From positions 39,921,821 through 39,985,820 of the forward strand of contig OX243811.1 in NCBI GenBank assembly GCA_945859605.1: DNA of 64,000 bases, given 5' to 3'. A program made the position numbers and the translations under genes. Shown piece by piece: positions 16,901 through 26,400 of this stretch (positions are counted from its first letter, which is position 1; each line of letters begins with the position of its first letter). The notes below the pieces were generated by a model that was given only the letters and a program-made list of their open reading frames with translations, did not search any database and had not been told where the DNA came from. The stretch is from Lumbricus rubellus (Eukaryota; Annelida; Clitellata; Crassiclitellata; Lumbricidae).

Positions 16901-19203
16901 CGACATTTGCGAAATGGACTTCTCGTTTGACTCGAGTCTCTGCCTGCTTAAGTACTTTGACAAAGAGGTATTTGTAGCTTGTTTCATTTATTGTTTTTCC
17001 TTGCCAATTATCATATGGCAATTGGTACTTGCATATTTTAAAACGATTTTTGGGGGGGAACTTTTAATGTGTGATGTGTTCAGGTTTTCTTTCATAACAG
17101 CCTGCCTTGACTAAGTTGTTCGTCACTCTGGCCTTCATTCAATTGAATAGCATGCATGCACTTGAGTGTTACGCTCTGCAGTATGTCTCATTGGCAAGGA
17201 TGGCAAATTACAAAGTAACATGTCATTGAATTTATAATTTCTAATTATTAGAGAAAATTTAATATAATTACAAATTTCCAATTACTAGATAAATCTGTTG
17301 CAAATTGCATGATTTCAATAAACATGAATTAGGAACTACTTATGATGTGTTAAGTTGGTTATGCTCTCACATTGCACAGAATTGCCCGCCAGTCGTGAAA
17401 AGAGCGAAGAAATCTCTGAATCGCAAATGGTCAACTCCTGGTGATGTCCAGCTGGCCGACGCCCTCATCCACCCAGAGACTCCTGTAAGACTTCTATTAG
17501 TTGTTCCGCAAGGTCTTCTCTATGTACATTTACGGTAGTTATGCACGCATCTGAAAATTTATTTAGCAGCTGTAGAATCTTACAAAAGAGGCACTATATT
17601 TATGTGATACAATATCTACTGTCTTGAGCCTGAGCACGTTTTAGTGCTGTATATTGATTGTCATTATTACATTCTTTAGCAAAGATATAGTTGTCTGCTC
17701 CTCTACAAAATGATAAGAAGACTGATTTTGTTGATGGTATCTCAAAGTAAATCAAATTGATTTGATTTATGCTCAATTGCTCATGCATTAATTTGGCATT
17801 AGCCTGCAAGTCAGTTTAAAATTTGTTGAAGTTTGTCTTTCTATTATATACTAGCTGTACCCGGCCACGCGTTGCTGTGGCAGAAAAGACTTTCCCTTCC
17901 TCCCCCTCCGCCTTCCCTCTCCCTTCGTCCCGCTCCCTGCGCTCCTTTCCTCCCTCACACCGTCCCTTCCTGAGAGCGGTGAAAGACCGCATTTGTTTAT
18001 TATACGACTCGCTTATGGCGTCACGGCACGCGACCTCATTCATGTTTCGTCTGGTCGCTGTCACTGTGACGGCGTTTCTGAAATCTGGCAACGTGCGGTC
18101 TTGTTGAATTTGCAAATGGCGGTGGAACGGATTGCAAAGTTCACTTTTTGTGGAAAGGATTGCGTTTTTTCTAAAAAAAAGCATAATACAACACGGTTCT
18201 ATTGGAATGGAAGGTTTTGTAAAATTTTCGAAACAATCCTTCCGTTAGTTTTCGAGAATATTCATAACGAACTATTGGAAAGTTTCATTTTTATTTATAT
18301 AGATTATTTAGTGGGAGCTATTTTTAATGTAAGGCAAACTTAGCTGATTTATGGTAAGTTTGTATGAAGTCAATTGGTCAATCTTGGTGATACGTATGCT
18401 TGGTTTGTAATTGAACTTTTGTGGATTTGAGCCTCAAATCGGACAATAATTGATTTGGTTTTAAGTTTAATTGGTTGCTTTTGCTTTATATTATTGTTTT
18501 CAGTTGGTAATTGGTTTTTTTTAGAGTCGAGCTCTTGCCCATGACAAGAGCATCATCTTCTCTCCTCCATCAATTATGAAAGAAGCACTGTACAATGAAG
18601 CACTGCACGAGCCTAGGTCTACTTCACTGAACCGTGCCTTCATACACCTGGATTTCTCACTCGCTTGCTTCCAGGTGAGTGAATTTCAGTCCATCCAAGA
18701 CAAATGATGCGTGAGGTTAAGCTACATTGAATAGAACGTCAATGTTCTATTCCATCTAATGATATTTATGTGGATTCAAGTGTTCGGGAGGCTTATTCTT
18801 GCTCTTCATTTATTCCCTGTCTTTTTTTATGAGTCCATATGTATACCCAAGGCGCGACAGTTCCACATGAACAATATGCATTGTATGGTCTCAACTTGTG
18901 CATGCAAGTCTGCTAATAAATGACTGTGTCTAGTTTTCTGAACACTGGACACTCAATGGCAGAATATTCAATGCTAGTTTAGTTCAGCTATCGTTCTTTT
19001 AGGCAGTGCATTTCTGATGTACTAAAAGATGTCGTACTACGCATCTTGATATATACATGTATTCCTATGTTCACACATCTGTCCTTGTGTTATATGTTCA
19101 GGACACTTCCAGTTGGCAGAGGATTGCCTGTGGTCAAACGGAGACCCAGAGGGAAATGACTCGGCAGGCGAGGGAATGGCTGGGAAGACTTCACTCCCAG
19201 TAG
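7950..19203 (+). CDS. MYB: Myb transcription factor (c-Myb/B-Myb type, R1R2R3)
   Basis: Nuclear DNA-binding regulator of proliferation genes. Exons: 7950-7972, 9066-9195, 9717-9869, 10030-10133, 10675-10803, 11401-11566, 11982-12045, 12656-12818, 13171-13310, 14159-14427, 15057-15181, 15958-16084, 16857-16967, 17380-17484, 18525-18674 and 19102-19203; 686 codons, within the 640-700 range of vertebrate MYB proteins. Three Myb repeats occupy about residues 45-197, with the tryptophans in place (GRWTKEED, QCQHRWQKVLNP, KGPWTKEED, GPKRWTVISKHLKGR, RWHNHLNPE, TDNAIKNHWNS). C-terminal regulatory marks: PFSPSE-FLNSP, LLTSTPVC, PHTPTPLKNAL, TPSQLAEDLKDV, IIFSPPSIMKEAL and a final WQRIACGQTETQREMTRQA. 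The 23-base first exon is inferred from frame and a GTACGA donor; the alternative is a start at ATG 9094. The donor at 15181 is weak but is the only nearby one that keeps the frame. An R1R2R3 gene of this kind is usually the single Myb of an invertebrate. Confidence 0.95.
8205..8253 (+). repeat. Fragment related to the inverted-repeat element at 24.6-25.6 kb
   Basis: TGTAAACAATATGGC followed at short distance by TAGAGCGCT repeats the order of motifs found at 24629-24668 and, in variant form, in both arms of the long inverted repeat. It lies in Myb intron 1. Confidence 0.4.
8392..8477 (-). other. Exon-like segment opposite Myb intron 1
   Basis: Read on the minus strand it has an open stretch rich in Ala, Glu and Lys, bounded by TTTTGAG and a good donor (GCAAT, then GTAAGC). 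I found no partner exon and recognise no family, so this may be chance. Confidence 0.15.
8908..8995 (+). mobile_element. Degenerate tRNA-derived SINE copy
   Basis: It keeps the box B part (TTCGAATCCACCT) and the following GGACCTTGGGCAAGTGCTTC segment of the complete SINEs at 48.6 and 50.3 kb. Most of the sequence between boxes A and B is deleted and the 3' tail is missing. It sits 70 bases upstream of Myb exon 2. Confidence 0.7.
11306..11340 (-). mobile_element. LINE/SINE 3'-tail fragment
   Basis: ATTCATTCATTC followed by AATTTATATAGC and CCTTCAATG is the reverse of the shared tail (GCGCTATATAAAT plus a short simple repeat). It lies in the Myb intron ahead of the exon at 11401. Confidence 0.55.
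12303..12341. repeat. Perfect C/G-run hairpin
   Basis: GTAGATA plus nine C, a short TTAT spacer, then a run of twelve G and TATCTAC. The arms 12303-12318 and 12326-12341 are fully complementary. It lies in the Myb intron between exons 11982-12045 and 12656-12818. Confidence 0.85.
13345..13425 (-). mobile_element. LINE 3'-end fragment
   Basis: Reverse of the shared 3' end: GGGAGCACCTTTGAGTGG, then CTTGAAGGGGCATTATATAAAT, ending in a short ATTC-type repeat. It lies directly after Myb exon 13171-13310. Confidence 0.65.
16270..16372 (+). mobile_element. LINE 3'-end fragment
   Basis: GGCCATGCTTGAGTTGGGAG, then CGCTTCTGAGTAG, CTTGAAGAGAGGCAC and TATAGAAAT match the 3' end seen at 44.5 kb. It sits in a Myb intron on the sense strand. 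Confidence 0.65.
17851..18303 (-). mobile_element. Non-autonomous Helitron
   Basis: On the minus strand it begins with TC (TCTATATAAATAAAAATGAA). It ends with a hairpin (GCCAC..GTGGC arms at 17864-17881), then CGGGTACAG and CTAG. The flanking bases are A before TC and T after CTAG, the host AT dinucleotide into which Helitrons insert without duplication. It is 453 bp long and has no Rep/helicase coding. It lies in the Myb intron between exons 17380-17484 and 18525-18674. Similar ends are widespread in invertebrate Helitrons, from memory. Confidence 0.8.
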
Positions 19204-22200
19204 GATGTGCTTCAGTTTCCCAGCGTCTGCAGTTCTGTGTTTCTTCACAATTGCTACTTTAATTTTTGGTGCGGTTTTGTCAGCGAAAACATCTTGTTGT
19301 TTGTTTTAATGAGTCATTCGCATTTTTATTTCACTGGCACGTAAGTGGCCACTGTCAATATGTTTTTTGTTTATGTAGTTTTGTCTAAGATGATTTACGA
19401 GGGTTGGTATTTGTCTGCAAGTTGAGTCTTTGGTTTCGTGTTTTTGAAAGTATTTGGTTTGGTTTCTGTTGTCATTGTCCACATTTTTTGCTATTTTTGT
19501 TTCTTGATTTTTTCAGGATAATTATTTTTTCATTATTTTATGGTTCTTATATGTTGAGTTGTTGACTGCTTTCCTCCTCCCGCTCCCCCACCACCCATTT
19601 AGTAGTTATCTGTTCTATAAAAATTTAGTTTGATGTCTTTTTGCAGCATTTTAAAACTCTCTCTGACGACGTCTGTCAGTCTGGTCTAGTCTGTCTGTCT
19701 GTCTACTTCTCTGTCTGTATGTGTGTTTGTCGATCTTGGTAGAAGTATGTCTTTATGCTTTATCATTTGTATTTTGTTTCTTTTACTTGTCTGTGGGTGT
19801 CTTTCTCTGTGTCTGTTTATCTTTGCATTCTTGTGCATGTCTGTCAGTGTGTGCGCACTCTAATGTGTTGCACGTATAGAGTTTTGACCGTGATGCAAGT
19901 TGGAGTTTGCGTGCCAGACCTGTTTCTTGTGTTGGCAGATTTTGCAGAAACTCTGACATAGGATGGTGAGAACCATTTGCCTTGATTTGCCCTCAGTTTG
20001 CTTTTGAGTGCTAATTAGAAAGTTGTTTTGTGGGCATTTGTTTTGAATTGTTCATTTACTTTAGGATCTCTCATTAACCGGGTGTTTTTCCGGGTTGTTT
20101 GTGTACATTTCTAGTGCTTTGCATATCAGTATCGATTGTGGTCTGTCTGTTGTAACTGTTAATTTATTTTGAATTAAAAACTCGGTTCTAGACCTGTTTG
20201 AACGTGAAAACATGTACCAATTAGAACAGTTCACTTTGTTTTTGGGTAAAAGTTAATGATTTGATATGGGGCTAATAGGTTAAGCCTTGATTTCACTCAT
20301 TTCAATGCTTCAGGATTAAGAGTTACTCTTGAATGCTGTTCTGTTTTATTGTTTGATTTTGGTTTATATTGTATCATTCCTTTGTTTGTCATGAAATTGT
20401 TGTACACTGGGTTTCTGATATGGTTAGAAATATTGTGAAGACTATGTGGTGATTAGAAAGTCCAAACTAACGACTTCTGTAGTGTGTGAGGCATTGTGTG
20501 AATTTGATCAAGTGTGAAGTGTACCAACTGATTAGCAGAATCTAAACGTGCTGACAAGTTTCAAGTGGTCTTCATTTGCAAGTTGACAAAATTGTTGATT
20601 TCCACAGAAAATCTGAGGCATCACTACGATCGGTTTTAGTTTGTTTTATTTTGCAAGTTGTGTGCATTGTAAGCGGTTTGCACCACAATAATCAGCTTCC
20701 TTGTTTCTTAATAGCCTGTTATATCAACTTTTACATGCAAGCACTCCAAAAATGTGAGTTGCTAGACAGATGGTTTATTGTACGTACATCTCTGTAATTA
20801 TTGTGGTCTGTGTTGAAATTCTGTATACATTCCATTTCGATGTTTGAAATGTAAAATTACCCGTTGGATTTAACTGTGCTCAGTATTCATGTGACATGGC
20901 ACACGGCCTCTTGGTAAAATGCTTGCCTCTTGCATTAGTCAAAGACTTCTACTAGATAGTTGTGGAGTAGGTGCTATGAGCATGTTCTTGATGCACAGTT
21001 GGCTTAGTGCTGCCAATTGATGGTTTCTTAGATAGCATCACTCTTTAAATATGTAAATGTTAGAAATTTGAAAGACGTATTGAGCAATCGTGCTTGTGTA
21101 GTACTTGTGTACTTGAGGTCGGACTTTGATGCAACCTCTGTTTCAATGTCGATAGATTTGGTGGTGTGTAGCAAGCAGTTTCAACAATTGAAAAACTGCT
21201 TTCCCCTTAGCCACAACTGCTTTAGAGTTTTGAATTTTGCAATGAGTATTAAGTTATTCGATGTTTGTATATTTTGCATGTCGTCTTTGCATATAACGGT
21301 TTATACTGATGGAGAGATATAGATAGATAGATATATATATACACATTATTATACATGTATATGTTTGTTACTGTGCTGATATTTGTACAGCTGTTTACCC
21401 ATTGAACTGATTGATTGAATGATTGAATGATTTTTGCTTGGTGAGAATAATTGACATCGATTGATTGTAGATGTAGAGCTGTGTTATTTTGTGATTCATT
21501 AGAAGTTGCCAGAATCGAATGTGTGCTTATGTGTTGAACTGAATTGGACTAAAACCAAGATTGCAGTGTTGTCCATCAAAAGCACACTCGTTTACAACAT
21601 TTGAGTTTGGGGAAAGGCTGTTGATGTTGAATTTGCATCCCTCAAACTGTCTACGGTTTCCTATTGAAGTAAATAAATTTGTAGCTATATGGACAATGCT
21701 AACAATGCATGTATATGTTTGTTACTGTGCTGATATTTGTACAGCTGTTTACCCATTGAACTGATTGATTGAATGATTGAATGATTTTTGCTTGGTGAGA
21801 ATAATTGACATCGATTGATTGTAGATGTAGAGCTGTGTTATTTTGTGATTCATTAGAAGTTGCCAGAATCGAATGTGTGCTTATGTGTTGAACTGAATTG
21901 GACTAAAACCAAGATTGCAGTGTTGTCCATCAAAAGCACACTCGTTTACAACATTTGAGTTTGGGGAAAGGCTGTTGATGTTGAATTTGCATCCCTCAAA
22001 CTGTCTACGGTTTCCTATTGAAGTAAATAAATTTGTAGCTATATGGACAATGCTAACAATGCAAGCCGCAAACAATGAAACTGTGGAACATAACTTCAGA
22101 GTGAAATAGCTGGTCATCAAGTTAAAATGAACATAAAATGAAGGATTTGAAAATATGATCAGAAATCTGGGAATATTTATAAAAAAAAACCATGAAGCCA

Positions 22201-22570
22201 TGAGACTGAAAATGTGAAAGCTGGTTTTGGCTGAATGGGGAATAACATAATATGATGAATTAAACCTTAACTCAGATTGTTAAACAATAAATGAAATTTA
22301 ACAGTGAATTGCATTGGCTTGCCAGGTGCTTTTTGTACACTCATCACTAAAATGTTAATCAGCTGTTTAGGAGGTTTTAATTTGTAATTAATTGGTAGAA
22401 CTGTTATACCTAGGCTTTGATTTATAAGTATGGATTTGGCAAACTTCACCATTGCTGGTTCATATCACCTTTGGAATGAATTTTATTTTCAGTCCAGCTT
22501 GATGTTTTGCCTTTCCCTAATTGCTTACAACTATGAATTTTGGTTTACAAACATGTACTTTTAATAAACT
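19204..22570 (+). other. Myb 3' UTR and downstream region
   Basis: T-rich, gene-free sequence after the Myb stop. Candidate poly(A) signals AATAAA occur at 21672-21677, in the duplicated copy at 22026-22031, and at 22563-22568. No one site stands out. No other coding region is supported; short open frames here are AT-rich and match nothing I know. Confidence 0.5.
21354..22061 (+). repeat. 354-bp tandem duplication, identical copies
   Basis: Copies 21354-21707 and 21708-22061 read the same throughout by eye. Each carries the AATAAA near its end. Identity suggests a recent event, or an assembly artefact. Confidence 0.9.
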
Positions 22571-24600
22571 ACTGTTTTAACTAATTTGAGAAGTAAGACT
22601 AGTCATATTCTGAATTTCAAGCTGGTAGAGTTTGAACTTTTGTTTGTACGGTGAAATGTGACAGCAGAGGAGTCATCTGTTGCAATAATTGCGGTGACTA
22701 TTTCTGTTGTGTAATTTTGAACCAATTTTCTCAAATCTGTGTTTTGCTTTGAATTTCTGTTTTTTTTATTATTACAAAAACCATCTTAAGTGTATTCATG
22801 TTGTCTGCATTTAGTGAATGACAAGAAGTTCAAAGGACTTAAAACAGTGCAGATGATTGCAGAAAGTGCGGACAGCACTTGCAATCTGTTGCTTCTATTT
22901 TCAACAATCTCAATGCTTGTGATAATATTTTTGCCATGTGAGTTTGGCATTGATGTGATTGCCAGAGAGTTTATTTTATTATTTAGAGGCGGCTGCCACG
23001 ATATTTTAAAGAGACTTTATGAAATTATTTGTTTTTGTGTAGTTAAGGTGAAGATGTGCATGACTTTTCTGCACGGTGTTGCTGTAACAATTTTCAATTT
23101 AATTTAGAACTTGGATCAGAGCTTATTTTGTTGTTTTTTGCATTCTTTCTAGAATAGGACCATTGAAAATGTTTATTTGGTTAAAATATGACCATTAACC
23201 ATAATCAATATCCTTAGGCTCAATGCCTGTAGGAGTCCGACGCCACTCTCTGTCTGAGTCTGTCTCGCGTCATGCTGCCCAGGCTCACTTCTCCGGTCAG
23301 CAGGTCTGCACCATACCATTACCATCTTGGAGCAGCTAGACTGCCTTGTCTGATTGAAGAAAATATTGGAAAAGAGGCATGAAGGACAACCTGGGTCAAT
23401 GCCCGTATGTGTCTCACGCTCTCTCCTCTGACTCTCTCCACCGGTCTGTCCTGACCGGCCCGTGCATGTCTGCTTCAGTTAATATAAGCCAAAAACTTCA
23501 GTTATTAGCAGCTAGAAACAGTGCTACTGATGCTCGCTTCACAATGGTGAACTGTTCAAAGAATGGCCAGTTCATTGATAGCCGATGCTACTAAGTCTAT
23601 CCATTTGAAGTATAGTGCCCGATAAGATTGATAAGATTACTTCCTTACTTACTTGGAATCCTGCTACGAATTCGAGAGTGAAGGTCATTCCACATGAGAG
23701 ACCCACAATGATGATGATGATCTTCGTTTAATTATAAAAGACAAATCCAGGTGACACACCGCACCCAGTTACACGTCAAAGCACATTAAAAATCGCAAAT
23801 GGCAATAATATTGTAGGATTCGTATATCAACAAACAAAATAGCGGACGTCTTAACTAAATGTATGACATTTATGCTAATGAGTGGATTGGTAGATGAATT
23901 GCTAGGGCGGTAGTTATATCAAAGACCTTTAAGTTACACTATAATATCTTTGGTTATATCAGTATAGACTACAGTGGTTATAAGTCAAGTCACCAGAGTA
24001 GGCTAATTCAGAACTTAGTTCGGAACGGTTGAAACCACACGTTTAGTCAAATTGTTAGTATTTTGATAAAGTGCTTAAAATCGACAAACTGCGGATAATG
24101 TTGCATTGCCGCCGATTAATTTACAATTAGGCCAACTAAGTCGTCAAGCACCGCTAACTTCGGTTTTTAACAAGCTAGGTATGCGCTACATCAAAATATT
24201 AATGGCATTCGTGAGAATCGTGACCATCGGGCCTTTCTGCTCACCGCTCCTACCGGCGAAACAAATCCAAGGCGAGGAGCTGCCGCTCGTTTCTAATAAT
24301 TTAGTATTTTTTCTTTATATCTTCTTTTGCGTGTAAGAACGGTTTTAAACTAGATTTGAGGTGATTAATTGAAGTGTATGGTGACATATTGAATCCGTCG
24401 CTTGTGCTGACGCGGTTTCTTTAGCGTTACATTACGTGAACCGGTTGTTTGGAAGTTTCCCTTATGCATGCAGATTACTGCTGACCCGCTCGTTTTTGAT
24501 ACCGTTATTATGACTTGAGGCGCCGAAATCTGATGCCCTACTTTTGTAAAATAATTGTTCCTGTTCAGGTGTCTTCAATATAATCTTCATAAAATGGGTA
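22571..24600. other. Spacer between Myb and Ku70, left part
   Basis: No gene supported. It contains a GC-richer, exon-like island at about 23215-23490. Around 24100-24530 the base composition shifts to more GC without a recognisable frame. Confidence 0.4.
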
Positions 24601-25600
24601 ATCCCGAAGACTACGTGCCCGTTTACAAAACAATATGGTTGCCAACGACTCAGCTAAAATAGAGCGCTCCGTGCGACTTGTCAGCCGCATCCCATGAAAC
24701 AATGCGCCCGCTGCCCAGTAGGTAAATAATCAACGCGAGATTCAAGTAAAATGGTCAGGTAAATAAAATAAATGAGGGGAAATATGCAGTAGAAACGTGG
24801 AAATATAAAATTCGGTAAAATTCTATAACGACGCGGTAGCAAGTAAACATCTTGGCGACCAAAGATCCGCTCATAATAGAGCGCGGTCACGTGACGGCAA
24901 AAAATAGCCCAATATTTTCGCGGCCTACGGTGATGCATACGCCAATGTTTTCGCGAAAGTAAGTAAGTAAAAATACCATGAAAAGGTTATTTTCATAAAT
25001 ATTAATACGCTTAAATCAGCTAAAGAAGACAACGAAATCGATGGACCTTAACACATTGGCCGCCATCTACGAGATATGTCGCGGTTTATTACAATATCGT
25101 TATCACTAATTATTTAGCGACGCAAGGTATCGGTTAGGGCATCCAGCTTCCATTTCAGGTGTAAAAATATCTCCATCCAGCTTCCATTTCAGGTGTAAAA
25201 ATATCTCCATCCAGCTTCCATTTCAGGTGTAAAAATATCTCCATCCAGCTTCCATTTCAGGTGTAAAAATATCTCCATCCAGCTTCCATTTCAGGTTTAA
25301 AAATACACGCATCCAGCTTCCATTGCAAGACTATAAATACACGCATCCAGCTTCCATGTAAGGACTATAAATACACGCATAATTATCATATATAGCTAGT
25401 GGCCTCTAGCGAATACTTATATCATATCATCACCGTAGGCCGCGAAAATATTGGGCTATTTTTTGCCGTCACGTGACCGCGCTCTATTATGAGCGGATCT
25501 TTGGTCGCCATGATGTTTACTTGCTACCGCGCCGTTATAGAAATTAACCTAAAATTCGAAACTAAGACCACAGCGCTCTATTTTAGCGATTTCTTGGTCA
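24600..25600. mobile_element. DNA element with 114-bp inverted arms
   Basis: Arms 24821-24934 and 25429-25542 are inverted copies with only two mismatches that I can see. Each contains GTCACGTGAC and AATAGAGCGC. Weaker inverted similarity continues outward (TAAAATAGAGCGCT at 24654, AGCGCTCTATTTTA at 25572). The interior holds a 34-bp minisatellite and no transposase. It is best read as a foldback or non-autonomous DNA transposon; the family is unknown and I could not fix the target duplication. Confidence 0.65.
25140..25377 (+). repeat. 34-bp minisatellite, seven copies
   Basis: Unit begins CATCCAGCTTCCATTTCAGG. Copies 1-4 are near identical, and 5-7 drift progressively (CTATAAATACACG ending). 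It lies inside the inverted-repeat element. Confidence 0.9.
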
Positions 25601-25705
25601 TTCATTCATTATTACAATTTATATAGCGCCCCTTCAAGAAGCTACTCAGAGGCGCTCCCAGCCCAGCCACGACTAAAGAAAAAAGATTTAAGGGACTTAA
25701 GAAAT
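25590..25705 (-). mobile_element. LINE 3'-end fragment
   Basis: On the minus strand the end of a reverse-transcriptase frame ([19 protein letters not shown], stop) runs into the shared tail GCGCTATATAAAT and a short ATGA-type repeat. This shows that the tail belongs to a LINE. Confidence 0.75.
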
Positions 25706-25784
25706 AAGTGGTCAGCCATACTGTTTACATGGACGGGCATGCAGTCTTCGGGATTACCTTGCAGGTTGTGAGGATTGGTGTTTA

Positions 25785-26214
25785 GGCCTAAAAAAAAAAT
25801 GTTGTGTTTCCGGTAACAGAGCTAAAAAAAATTGGGTAGGTAGGTTGGAAAATATTTTTATTTTGTAAAATATTTTTATGCAGTGACTATCCGAAAAAGT
25901 ATACCCCACTAGTCTTTTTTGCACGCTGAAACAAAGTACGTGTTCTAAGCAAGTATAAACTCCCTATTTCCCCGACTGTCTGCACCTAAAACTGCTCAAG
26001 AAACAGTCCTATTAATTTCACTTTGTTGACGTCTCTTATGTTATGTCAATACAAATGTTTTTTTTTAAAAAAAATTTAAATTTAAAATTTTTTTTTTAAA
26101 TTTTTTTTTTGAAATTTGTTTTTTTAATAAAAAATTTTTCCAAAAATATTCGGGTCGCGGCCATAAAAATGGGTCGGTCGGGTTACCGGAAACACAACAA
26201 TTTTTTTTTACGCC
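25785..26214. mobile_element. Harbinger-like MITE upstream of Ku70
   Basis: Terminal inverted repeats of about 33 bp (start GGCCTAAAAAAAAA; inner part TTGTGTTTCCGGTAAC on both sides) flanked by TTA on each side (25782-25784, 26215-26217). A 3-bp TTA duplication is typical of PIF/Harbinger. The interior is AT-rich with long A and T runs and non-coding. Confidence 0.7.
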
Positions 26215-26400
26215 TTAGCTGCAGTGATCTGTTATTGGTAAACATTTTCTAAGGTTATGTTTTCCAGTTACAGGCTTTTTTATCTTTAATATAGCAACGC
26301 AAGAAATGCTTGGGCTTTAGAGATGTACAAATATATCAATATTCAGATACAGGCAATTCATATATTTTGAGAAATATTTTAATTTGACATAGAGTCTAAA

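Noticed and set aside
17816..18184. Open frames on both strands around 17.8-18.3 kb
   Set aside because: They are accidental frames in a non-coding Helitron.
22790..23107. 105-codon hydrophobic frame downstream of Myb
   Set aside because: TTG start, T-rich composition giving Leu/Phe/Ile by chance, and no splice or family support.
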